Under the pieces are notes generated by a model, which worked only from the letters and a program-made list of their open reading frames with translations, did not search any database and was not told the origin of the DNA. The translations under genes and the position numbers were made by a program. 64,000 nt of DNA from Kappaphycus alvarezii (taxonomy: Eukaryota > Rhodophyta > Florideophyceae > Gigartinales > Solieriaceae): NCBI GenBank assembly GCA_002205965.3, contig NADL03000462.1:1249001-1313000 (forward strand), read 5' to 3'. Each line of letters opens with the position of its first letter. The stretch's first letter is position 1. This document shows positions 12,965 to 22,749 of the stretch, one piece after another.

Positions 12965-14270
12965 CATTGAAGCACTAACTACATTTCAAATACCTTTCAT
13001 ATTGATTTGAGAAGGTTTCAAGGGAAAGAATAGATTTTTTTTAATTCAAATAAGTGGGAGAAGAAGATATTTGCTCGATCAAATCTGTGAATGAATCCAT
13101 GAGCGGATATGACGGGCGCGAAAATTGTAGCGGATCAGGAATAGCCTCGAAGCAAAAACATTATGGGTGATTCGCAGTAAAGAAACAAAATTTGATTGCA
13201 ACAGTTTTTAAGGAACATTTGTTACTTCTATCATATCTAACCGGGATTGAAAATTAAAACACAATGCGCGGTATATTACCGGAGGTAACCGTGATATATT
13301 TAAGGATATGGTGGTTCATTCGAAATTTAAATTGAAACCTTAGCAACTCGTTGACTTCTTAGCTTGGCGTCAATTTCCCCCTTCATATTTGTAATTCATA
13401 TGTAATAAAAGCTTATGTACAATCAACTGAACCTTTGGCTTGTTACATACACATTGCTGATGTGAATTAAGTTTAAAGTGAGAAATTATCATTATTAGCA
13501 GTTCTTAAGCCTTTGTATGGAAATTATGTGTCTTGAAAACTACGGAACGGGACTTTTATTGGCAACGTCGCGAGCATCTTTAAACTAAACATTTCAGATC
13601 AGACACCGGCCCATACAACTTCGTCATCAACGGTTAGCTACAAATATTATCTGTTTAATAATTTGATGGGTTTTTACGTGCTATGGACACCTATTTCAAC
13701 GCTACATTAAAGAAAATGAGTTAATTTCAAGAGTTAGGCAGAAAATGCCTTTCTCTGCAACTTTTAAGGTAATAACTATCATTGAATGAGGATGGAGTGA
13801 TTATCTTGAATCTGAATGAGTATTAAAGTGATTTGAAATACTTTTTGTTTGATATTCTTTTTTAAGAGTCTCAGTTAGCTCTCATGCTCCTAATAGGCTT
13901 AAAATTATACTTCCGAACTACTTTCTGAAGATTGACTCGCTTTTAAAAGTTTCCGTGGAGATTTTTAAGGCCGAGATTGAATACTTAATTCAAATCCCGA
14001 ACAATTCTGTGTTTTTAGAAAAGGATAACCGGTTCTGGATCACTTTTACACGTGTACAAACAGATAGTACTCACATCATAGGATATTTGGGTCGTTCCTT
14101 TGCAAGTAACCATGATTTCTCTCTCAAAGCTGCGACATATTTTATTCACAAACAAAACGGAAGCTAATAAATTACTGAAATATAAGTCGCCCGAAGGGAG
14201 AAGAGTAACCCGATCTGCCATGGCTATACATAGTGCAATTGGCGCTTTTCCTGTACTGAAATTCTTAGAA
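12965..14270. other. AT-rich stretch without a recognised gene
   Basis: Two small plus-strand frames occur near 13955-14321, but neither has a motif and their frames conflict. Composition shifts from AT-rich to more balanced at about 14.0-14.2 kb. Confidence 0.4.
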
Positions 14271-14274
14271 CTGT

Positions 14275-15880
14275 TTAAATCTTTTCTTGATCTGGTTTTG
14301 GACAAGTCCGCCCACTGTTAACAGCAGGTACTGTAATGTTTTGAAGTTGATAAGACTGCAAGGAGGTCAGGAGCCAACAGGCATCTCCAAAACCATGCCA
14401 ATTGAAATAATATGAGTTCAGAGGGCCACAGATACAAAAGGCAAGTGAAGCAACGGACAGGTATCCAAGTAAAGAATGTAAAACGCGACCCACAGAGAGT
14501 TCAGAAATCTAGGAACGGACAGGAGTGGGAATGAAAATATAGATAAAAATACACGCAAGCGCAAAAGAAGCTGCTGAGATATTGGGAAGGCAACCCAAGA
14601 AAAGTGCACCGACGAAAAGGACGGAAGAATCCAAGACAAGGCCAAGGAGATAGAAAAATGGTATAATAGGCAAGTAGGGGAGCAGAATGTATTTAAGAAT
14701 CATCGGAAGCGTAGGATCCCTGAAAAATGGGAGTAGAGAGGATATCCTGACCATAGGCAACTCTACTCGAAACAAAATTATACATACCGAGGAACAAGTA
14801 AAAGCTCACACACCCTCCGGCGCTTTCGAAAACGGCTTTCTCGCATAGCTAAGCATTCCATCTCGATCCGATGATCTAACAACTGTACAGTACAGTAAGG
14901 TAATTTCTGTCAACTGGCAACCACCATTGATCATGCGACTGTACAATCACCTGAGTGGGTCACATGGCGTTTGGTCTGAATCAATCGACCCCAATTTGGA
15001 CCTTATATTTTTGCAGGTGACAGCTGCTAGCTGGGCCAAGTGCCGATGTAACTCATCCCGAACTTTGATATTTGCTACTTGGCTGACATTAATTTTGCTT
15101 ACTGCGCCGTCGTAGATAGTCACAATCCTGCTGTGTCTTCCTGGACAATAGGACCCCTGAATAAACTCCCACACAGATGTTCGCTTTGATCCTGAGTCCA
15201 AACTTTTGCATCTGCAGCTTCTTTCCAATGGTAAGTTTTATTGTAACGTTTATTATCCGCCCGAGACCCCACTCTTCGACATCTCTATCCCATATATTAT
15301 TACTAATTTTATTGTTCTTCTATGATTTTTTAATTCCCTTCGCGCCCAGTACTATGTCTTATCAATACAAATAAGAATAGTTTTAATGTTGTCGTTGTTT
15401 AAAACAGCCTTATCTCCAAAGGATATACTCAGCACTACTCATTCAACTCTACATGGGTCGCCTTTCGAATTTTCATCCCGGGTGTGGTGTCCCCGGTTCT
15501 TTGATCCCATTTTCGCGCACTGGTACGTTTTGGGTTCGGCCAATGAAATCAATAAGACATAGTGGTATTTTTACTGTTCTGGGAAAAAAATTGCCCCTAC
15601 TAATCAAATCCAAATGCACGGACACTGAAAATGCTCTCAAAGGACACACTTTCCAATATTCTCTCAGGACTACGTTTAGGGGAACATTGGATCCTGCACG
15701 AGATGGTCTGAGCGCTTCGCAGCCGAACTTGGTATTGGTGTACAGCACTGTACAACCTTATCACCTCGGTATTTGTGCACGGGAAGGTCAGAACGCTTTA
15801 TAGCCCATGTTAACATTGTTGTACAGAACTGTACACCTTGTCATACTACTCAACGACCCCCGCTGAAGCAGTTCCAGAAG
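14275..15880 (-). other. Unrecognised, possibly degraded coding region
   Basis: Several minus-strand frames of 70-95 codons follow one another (14509-14775, 14275-14493, 14947-15228, 15473-15748). The first two read as hydrophobic membrane-like segments, but that may reflect a purine-rich plus strand at 14.4-14.8 kb. The third contains PGRHSRIVTIYDG. The fourth ends ENGIKEPGTPHPG. They look like pieces of old coding sequence, perhaps repeat-derived, and I recognise none. Copies of the CTGTACAG-type motif lie at about 14885-14895, 15741-15753 and 15821-15832. Confidence 0.25.
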
Positions 15881-15930
15881 AAAAGTTTCCGCTGGAGGTA
15901 TGATCATTGTCTCAATTACTCAAACTTGAC

Positions 15931-16478
15931 TTAGTACTGGAGTTCTAAGAGACTGTACCATTCAATTTCCTGAATACCACCATCTAACACCTTGACGCTT
16001 AGGAATTCAGCATGTGCTGTGCCTCGAAGTTCGTACAAAGCATAGTCCCGTGCGCTTGGATGTATTGGAGATTGACTTCCAACTACCCAGGAATTGTTTC
16101 TTCTGAACGAAGTGCCGACGACCAAACCTTTCACAAGCGGGACCCTTTCCTCCATCTCATATGAAAGAAATTGAAAGATCCTTGACTATCACAATCATTT
16201 GGATCGCAAGACCAGACCTTATTGACTTCGATTTCTTTCAAGCGACAGATGAAATAAACGTCCTCCTTACGACAATTCCTCCAGAGACGGTACAGCACAT
16301 GAAGAGACCTAGCACACGCAGGTGAGAACCCAACCTGAATCTTTCCATCCTGAATAGTGCTAGTCGGTCTTGGACTATGTAATCCATCCTTAATATCAAA
16401 AAATTCACGGTGTTGTTCAAACTCACTCCCAAGCTTTTCTCGATAAACAACATGCAAGTCGCCACCTGTCGGTGACAC
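15931..16478 (-). pseudogene. Downstream part of unidentified minus-strand gene, frame-broken
   Basis: Two overlapping minus-strand frames, 16131-16478 (about 115 codons) and 15931-16155 (about 74 codons), read as one protein interrupted by a frame change near 16140. Both have balanced amino-acid composition (for example VYFICRLKEIEVNKVWSC, then SPIHPSARDYALYELRGTAH). They lie downstream of, and on the same strand as, the long frame at 16929-17741. I recognise no domain. The break could be an indel or an unseen small intron. It could be the C-terminal part of the upstream frame's protein or a separate gene. Confidence 0.35.
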
Positions 16479-16928
16479 GTCCCTTTGTTTTTCTTTGGGA
16501 AATCTGTGGTGAATTTCCTCCTTTCCTTGATCATTACTGTTGAGCGAACGGTTGTCAGAAGTTTGGGCAGGTATGTAGTCGGGATTAATACTAGCTCCGA
16601 TGAATAAAACAGATGGACCGTTTTAACTAGCACCGCATGTTAAACAGCCCAATATTCTCAAGATATCACAATAATTTTCCCGTCCACTTTTTCGCAGCAT
16701 GGTAAGCCTATCTGCATGTGATCTAATGCACATTGATTTACGAAGTACGGCAAACGTGGCGAACTTGATGAAGAATATGTTTCTCGATTCCGAAGCACAT
16801 TGTCTCTCAGAAAAGCTTGGATAAAAGGTATTATCACAAAGAGAAGTAAATGTTTCCCTGATGGCGCGCGCTACTCCTGAGAACTCCGCAAGGTCACACG
16901 GAACTCCTACTCTGATGCAACCGACGTG

Positions 16929-17741
16929 CTAATCATCTCTTAATATCACACACTCCTGATCTGACTGCTTCCGTGCATATAATACTGCTTTGATAGGCTT
17001 CTCACATCGTAAAGCAAGCGTTCGCTGCAATCTGGATAGGAATACCCTACCTCCTTGAAGATCTGTTACGCGCTGTTCCCGATTTGTCTCGAGCACAGAT
17101 AGTCCACCCTTGAACATCCCAAGCTCCACCTTAATACAGTCCAGCTGAAGAACTAATGAAGAGTACCCGCTTCTGAATCTCTTCATACGATACGGGTATA
17201 TATCCCTCTGTGATGAATGTGGTCTTTTCAATTCCTGTTCAAGTTCCAAAGTTGGGTCAGAGGAAATTGCAGAAGAATCATGCGCATTATTTTCTGCCAT
17301 AGTACTACCAAATCTCCACGAACGCTTCTCGTTGCAATTTACATGGTCATCTGAATCCACATCCGTGAGTTGAAGAACCTGCCTTGGAAGGAAGTCAACA
17401 TTATTAACCTGGGATGGCCAGTGCTGATTCTGTGGATATCGATTAATACCTCCTCCGATTGCTGTAGCCGAGGAGCAATACTCAACGAACAACACATCAG
17501 CACTGCACCGCATGAGAGGTGCCCTAGGAATGTTGTCCATTTTCCATGGAACCTCGATGATATTAGATCTTTTCGGAATCGCTTCGAAATACTGAGAGGC
17601 ACCCTTAACTTTTGCATGGTTTTGCTTTGAACAGTCTCCTCTCAGAAATGAAGAAACGGAACTCTTTTGCCTTCGATGCGCGAGGGAAATGAAAAAGGAA
17701 GATGTCGCGTCGGCGATTACATCCATGTGCATACCTTGCAT
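16929..17741 (-). CDS. Hypothetical protein, ~270 residues, unidentified
   Basis: This is the longest uninterrupted frame outside the known genes. The first in-frame ATG is at 17741 and the stop at 16929. The product is soluble-looking, rich in Ser, Arg and Gln, with no predicted membrane span. The central region has a short acidic patch (TDVDSDDHVN) and the C-terminal third is basic (RLQRTLALRCEKPIKAVLYA). No family is recognised. It faces another unidentified frame starting at 17922 on the plus strand, leaving 180 bp between the two ATGs. Either it is a host gene with a divergent neighbour, or an ORF of a mobile element whose downstream part is broken at 15931-16478. Absence of stops over 270 codons argues for real or recently real coding. 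Confidence 0.45.
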   Translation of the reverse strand: MQGMHMDVIADATSSFFISLAHRRQKSSVSSFLRGDCSKQNHAKVKGASQYFEAIPKRSNIIEVPWKMDNIPRAPLMRCSADVLFVEYCSSATAIGGGINRYPQNQHWPSQVNNVDFLPRQVLQLTDVDSDDHVNCNEKRSWRFGSTMAENNAHDSSAISSDPTLELEQELKRPHSSQRDIYPYRMKRFRSGYSSLVLQLDCIKVELGMFKGGLSVLETNREQRVTDLQGGRVFLSRLQRTLALRCEKPIKAVLYARKQSDQECVILRDD

Positions 17742-17921
17742 GATAATTCGAACGAAAGTCAATAGACAGCGTAAACATGTTCACCTCCGATCGTCCCTGT
17801 CAACGAAACCTCCCTGAGTACCACCATCGCCCTCCTTATCTCATCCTTGACTTTTCATTTCCGCTCTCTCGATCAACAAAATCATTCAACGATTTTTGCT
17901 TCACAGCACTGTGTCCCCAAG
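17742..17921. promoter_or_regulatory. Putative shared upstream region of two divergent genes
   Basis: The 180 bp between the two divergent ATGs is C/T/A-rich on the plus strand, with CTCCCTGAGTACCACCATCG and the stretch TCATTCAACG near the plus-strand start. This resembles the pyrimidine-rich leader upstream of the NIPA gene at 28.9-29.2 kb. No TATA box is seen. Confidence 0.25.
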
Positions 17922-19382
17922 ATGACTGACCCTACTGCTTCGCATGATGCGAACAACACAATTGTAATTAGTTCAAACCCTACTCCAGCTGCTACAACGG
18001 AAGCGGAAACAGGCCCTTATGCTGCTTCTACCCAGCACGCACCTGAACAACAAGGTTTTGTTGATCCCACCAGCATTGGTGTGGCAAGTACGAGTGTTCC
18101 GTCGACTACCCATGCAACCAACAGAACAGATCCTATCCCGAACACAACAGGAACTAGAGGATCGCAGATCTCGGCAGAACTACCGTGGATAGAACCCCTA
18201 CCAGCAATCCACATCTTCGATCACAGCTAGTGGATGACGGTGTCGAAGAAAGAAGTAAACGCGATGGTTTCGATGTGGAACTGATTCTTATGCCACAAGG
18301 TAACCACTCCTTTCACACCAAAGCAGAAATGGGCTCATTCAAAGATCAGAACTTAGGGGAGATGTTGGACAAGAATCGTGCGCCCGCTACTGATGGTTGG
18401 TATGTGGCATTCTGTAAGTTGAAGGACTTTGGGACTGTTTATGGTCACGTGAAATCGCGAGCTGATTCGCAGATGTTTAATAAAATGGGATTGAAATCCC
18501 AACCCGTGTTCAGAAGGGCGTGGGCAAAGTTTTGTGAGAAACCAGCTTGCCAGGTGCCTGAAGGCTATGACTCAGACGCCACTTTCGTCCATGACCGGCG
18601 TTTGTCATATCCAAGCTTTTCTTGACACACCTACTGCTGAGTTACGTGTGAAGAACCTACCATTACGTCAGGACCCCGTTCTATCCCGTACGTGGAACAA
18701 GTTTGAGGTGCGTCCCTACCTGATGTTCGAGCAGTACTGCAGGAAGACATTCAGGCAATGGGTCCCACATAAAGAATTGAATAATGAAGTGAAACGGTTT
18801 GGAGTTGAAGATCTTTGGAAAGACTGGCCAGCATCCAGATTATTTGATATCTAAAAACCCGCCGCATTATCCGTGCCCATGACTCCAGCTATGCGTTTCT
18901 TCCACAGGATTTTGTGTATTCTTGGCAATGATGCGTCAAGGCTTTCAGACCCGCAATGCCATATGTTACATGTGCTCAAGTATTGAGTGCGTCATTAGTA
19001 CATGCTGCTTTTTATCGCTCACTGGTATTCAGAGTGTGTGAGGGGCGGGAGGGCAATTCTCGTGGAAAAGTCGACCATCGATATATTGGACCTTTCACGC
19101 TCACATGTCAACTTGGGAATGAAGCATAATATCTCTGAGACTCTCTATCACATGAGACATGTACACTTCCGCGCGACTGAGGTGAGTAATAAGATCATAT
19201 TTGAATATAACCACGTCATTTCATCAAAATTTATCTGGAACATGCGCCGCGGTTCTGATGAAGGGGAAACTGGAGGCGATGATAAGAGCAATGATGAATC
19301 TTTGAAATATGAACTGAATGTAAACGCGGACCACTCGTGTATGGCCAAACGTGGATCGCAAGCCATCGCAGTCGTTCGTTGA
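17922..19382 (+). pseudogene. Unidentified gag-like gene, broken by frame changes
   Basis: Coding-like sequence runs through several plus-strand frames. The ATG at 17922 opens about 100 codons of Ser/Thr/Pro/Ala-rich low complexity (to 18230). The next frame covers about 18185-18625 (contains ATDGWYVAFCKLKDFGTVYG), another about 18600-18854 (LFEQYC-like helical segment, RKTFRQWVPHKELNNEVKRF), and a last one 19002-19382. A low-complexity N-terminus followed by a helical body is typical of retroelement Gag proteins, and a possible decayed zinc-knuckle region follows at about 19640-19960. No polymerase is found downstream. It could instead be a host gene with introns, but I cannot place convincing splice sites. 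Confidence 0.35.
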
Positions 19383-19639
19383 AGTTGAAAGATGCAGGGA
19401 TAATCAACAAGCAGAAAAGGACGGCTGGTGCAGTGCTGAACAGCGTCTTTACTGTAGATGAGTATAACTAGTTTCTAGGGCTCAGGCCTCTCCCTTAAGC
19501 CCTGGGTTGGTTTAAGGACGGGGAACTGACTGTAAGAGACGTCATACAGAAGTTAATGAAGGGCGATAAGGATAAGATAGGACACTTTGTACGTGTTTCA
19601 GAGTCATTTGTCGAAACAGAGGAGCAAAGAAATGGGTGT

Positions 19640-19960
19640 AGTTAGTGGGGTGGTATAAGCAATGAAAGGTAATGAACAGTATAGCTACCGTTTTCCGTCG
19701 TCAGGTTCCGGTAGGTATTGTGGGAGTTGAGGGGGTGGCGGTTACTCTGCGCAAAGGACTGGTTACCCGTCATACAAGCGGTCGCGTACCAACTACCAGA
19801 GTGTTCCCACTGTGGGTATCGTACAGTCAGGGTTTATATTTCCATAGGGGACGGCGGCTCTGGAACCGGAGCCAGTCATCCTAATGGAGATACACGCAAC
19901 ATAGGTGCGGAACAACAGGAGACATGGGATATATCTAACCGAGTTCCCTACTCTTAATTC
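19640..19960 (+). pseudogene. Possible decayed Cys/His-rich (zinc-knuckle-like) segment
   Basis: In one plus-strand frame the words GLYFHRGRRLWNRSQS and QHRCGTTGDMGYI resemble a Gag-type CxxFxRGxC...HxCxxCGxxGH region in which several Cys/His have been replaced. In a second frame the same DNA gives PECSHCGYRTV. Stops and frame conflict show that nothing functional remains. Its position just after the gag-like frames is the main reason to call it. The match is weak. Confidence 0.2.
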
Positions 19961-20239
19961 ATATCTCTACCGCGAGAGTTTCCCTTATTCAAACACGTGT
20001 GCACGAAGTCATTATCAAGATTACTACCGCAAGTAGGCACTCTTCATCAAATTAGTCACATGTTGCTGCGTTTATGTGTTTTCTGTATAACACGTATCCA
20101 GCCATGCCAATAAAGATTTAGCTTGTTTACTAGACACTAAATGTACCCTATATGGTTTTGTTGGATAGGGAATGTGTTTTCGTAGAGAGCTTTGTGATGG
20201 TGGTGGTGCTGGAGGGCGTCTAATGGGGAGGGGAGCTGT

Positions 20240-20600
20240 GTAAAAACACCAGAGCGTTGGTTGTTGCACTGTTGGTCTCTGCGGGGGGAGTGACAAGACG
20301 CAGCGGAGGTGATAGTGAAATTGGTCGGATGGGGGGGATGAACAGGACGTAGCAGCGGTGGTTGTGTTGCGTTAGGTGAGGGCGGGGGGGGGGACAGGCC
20401 AGAATAGCGGTGGTTATGGTGTTCGGTGGTGGGTTAGGGAGCGACAGCACGGAGCAGTGGTGGGTTTGTTGTATTTAGTGAGGGCTTAGGGGGGAACAGG
20501 ACAGACCAGCGGTGGTTGTGGTGTTCGGCGGTGGGAGAGGGATCGACAGGATGGAGCAGCGGTGGTTGCGGTGTTGGTGGGTGATAGAAGTACTGGACGG
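20240..20600 (+). repeat. G-rich minisatellite, ~52-bp unit
   Basis: The core AGCGGTGGTTGTGGTGTTCG recurs with variation at about 20354, 20406, 20454, 20508 and 20561 (spacings 48-54 bp), with more diverged units upstream from about 20250. Units carry G-runs (up to 9 G at 20390) and the plus strand is strongly G-biased, so G-quadruplex formation is possible. Open frames on both strands here are by-products of the repeat and are not genes. Confidence 0.85.
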
Positions 20601-20729
20601 CATCTGTGTTAAGTTGGGGAGGAAGGAGCTTGGATGCTTGAGTAGATGGCGGGTTTGGTGGAGTGAGGGGGGGATGATGAATGCAGCTGTGGTGGTCTTG
20701 AGCTTGGCGGCCCACCGTACATGTCAACA

Positions 20730-22050
20730 TACGATATTTACAGTTTACAGTAGGACTGTCCAGTATTACTGTGCACTGTAAATATGCATAAAACTATCTT
20801 TACAGCATGAATTCCTTGATTCATTTTTTGACGTTATTCTGACATGTCCTGGGCCACTGATTGTGGCTAATTTTTTGATTGATTTCTATATAAATGCCAA
20901 TTCCCACCTGGGTATTGGCTGGTATCAAGGCAAAAGAGGCGTTTGTAAAAGTGGTTCTGATTTTTGTGGTCTACGACTATCCAATTATGCATGCCAAAGC
21001 ATGTTCTCAGACACTACTCCGTAGAATTCTATCATAATTGGCTGATGATGTATATCTGGAGGCGTTTCGGAAGTAATAATGCAATGTAAACATAAGTGTT
21101 ATACTCAATCCTACTCGGGCCTACAATTTTATCGTTAAAACAAGTTTATCCGTTCTGAAGGAGGAAATGAGGACTTTCTAAATCATCCAAATCATGGATG
21201 AACCCAAGCAGCGGCCTTCACTTTTACAAGTGAGCCCTTACACGTCTCCTCACTCGTAGGTATGTGCTGTCGACCGTTTGGTGTGCACTCCTCGGTAGAC
21301 ACTTGCCTTGTGGTTGTAGGTCCCTTGCAACTTGATCCCTGTTCATGGGTGTCTTCTTGAGTGTAGTCGTGTGCCTAGTGCTGGGACAACCTTCATCTCA
21401 TGAGAGACTCGAGTTTCTCAACGAAAACTTGACAGCCTCTCCAAGAGCGCTCTTCAGGAGGAACTACCGCACGTCAGATTGCGAGCTTGGATTATTATCC
21501 GAGACACTTTGGAAAAAGGCTGACTCTATGTAAGAATCTTCAATCTGATGAGCTTTTTGATCAAAGTCGAGTTGCGACTCAAAAGTTAAGTTTGCCTGTA
21601 CACCACTCTTGACGAGGAATCCATATTCGTGAAGATGCGGTGATGGAAAGCTCTTGAAGAGCACTCTTGACAAGGAGTCACAATCATCGGCTGCAATGAA
21701 GATACGCTGGTAGATTACTCTTCAAAAGCACTCTTGCGAATTTAGCTACGGTTTGAGACATGACTTTGCATTCACAAGAGAGCGTCTAGCAGTGACTATC
21801 GTAATCAATTCTGGATTATCCACCGTCTTTGGGTATATTTGTTTCTCATTCCTTGACATTTCTCTAGCAGACCCGTGTCATGGATATCGGATAACTTTCA
21901 CACTGTTATATGGTAATGTTCAAATGTATCGCTCAGTATGACGGACAAATGGAATGGTATTTCTTTTCGATACTTTACTGTTATGTCTAACACGTGCATG
22001 CTACTTTTCACATACTTCAACTCGTTATGTCTTATTCTCGTAGTGATCGT
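20730..22050. other. Intergenic, no recognised gene
   Basis: A small cluster of ACAGTTTACAGTAGGACTGT-like words lies at 20737-20785. The 21440-21740 interval repeats short words of the type GCACTCTTGA (about 21607, 21660, 21729). Small frames at 21345-21533 and 21753-21941 carry no motif. Confidence 0.4.
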
Positions 22051-22053
22051 TAG

Positions 22054-22305
22054 GTGTCCTTCTCATTGATTTGTTCCAGTACTGTGCTCAAGATTCTGAG
22101 ACAACTTTGTTGGACTAGCGCAGGAAAGGCAAGAGTTGCGCAGATGGGTGCCATCAGAGTGGCTAACTCAGCAGTTGATTCGATTGTACAGAGCACATGT
22201 ATCGAAAGTCCATTGATGCAAAGGCATCTCAAACAGCCAACATCTTTTGTTAAGTTACGTAGTATCAACGATTCTTTTGGTTCTCTAATGCAAAGAGGAC
22301 GGTGA
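22054..22305 (+). other. Possible exon with Armadillo-like helix pair
   Basis: The frame encodes about 83 residues including LKILRQLCWTSAGKARVAQM followed by GAIRVANSAVDSIVQ. This pattern (LxxLCxxxxGKxxVAxxGAI) is reminiscent of an Armadillo repeat. It is a single repeat, with no neighbouring repeats recognised. It could be an exon of a host gene, a fragment, or chance. The frame at 22494-22748 downstream is open for about 84 codons but has no recognisable motif. Confidence 0.2.
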
Positions 22306-22749
22306 CTGAGTTTATTTTACGTTTCTGTATTTTTTATCGTTGCAGTGCTTTGAGCTATAGGTGAGCTCTTGGGTGTCACTAGGTCACGCATCTTATTACT
22401 TCACCGAAACCCGATGTCCATGCGTACTTAATTGTACAAAGCAGATGCCCCGACTCAACTTACCTGTGAATTGCTAGTAGAAAGTAGACTGCAGTGGAAA
22501 GAATGGCTAAGTCCATACTTTTTCACAATAAGATCAAAACAGTAGAAATACTATATTATACTGAGATTGCAACGCCCGCCCTACCGCTAAGGTTTTGTCC
22601 TGTAGATGATAATGGAGCATTAGGCGAACAGTATATGTACCACATCAACTCTATGAGAACCTCGATGAAATCTGCTGGACTTCTTTTCTCAGGCCAAAGA
22701 ATACTTGACATTCAAGTTTTGCAGACAGTGGGTGTTGTTGTCTTATGAA

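Noticed and set aside
13980..14010. Possible tRNA B-box (TTCAAATCCC)
   Set aside because: It lacks the leading GG and no matching A-box or cloverleaf could be drawn.
20072..20781. Pro- and Trp/Gly-rich frames on both strands
   Set aside because: By-products of the G-rich minisatellite.
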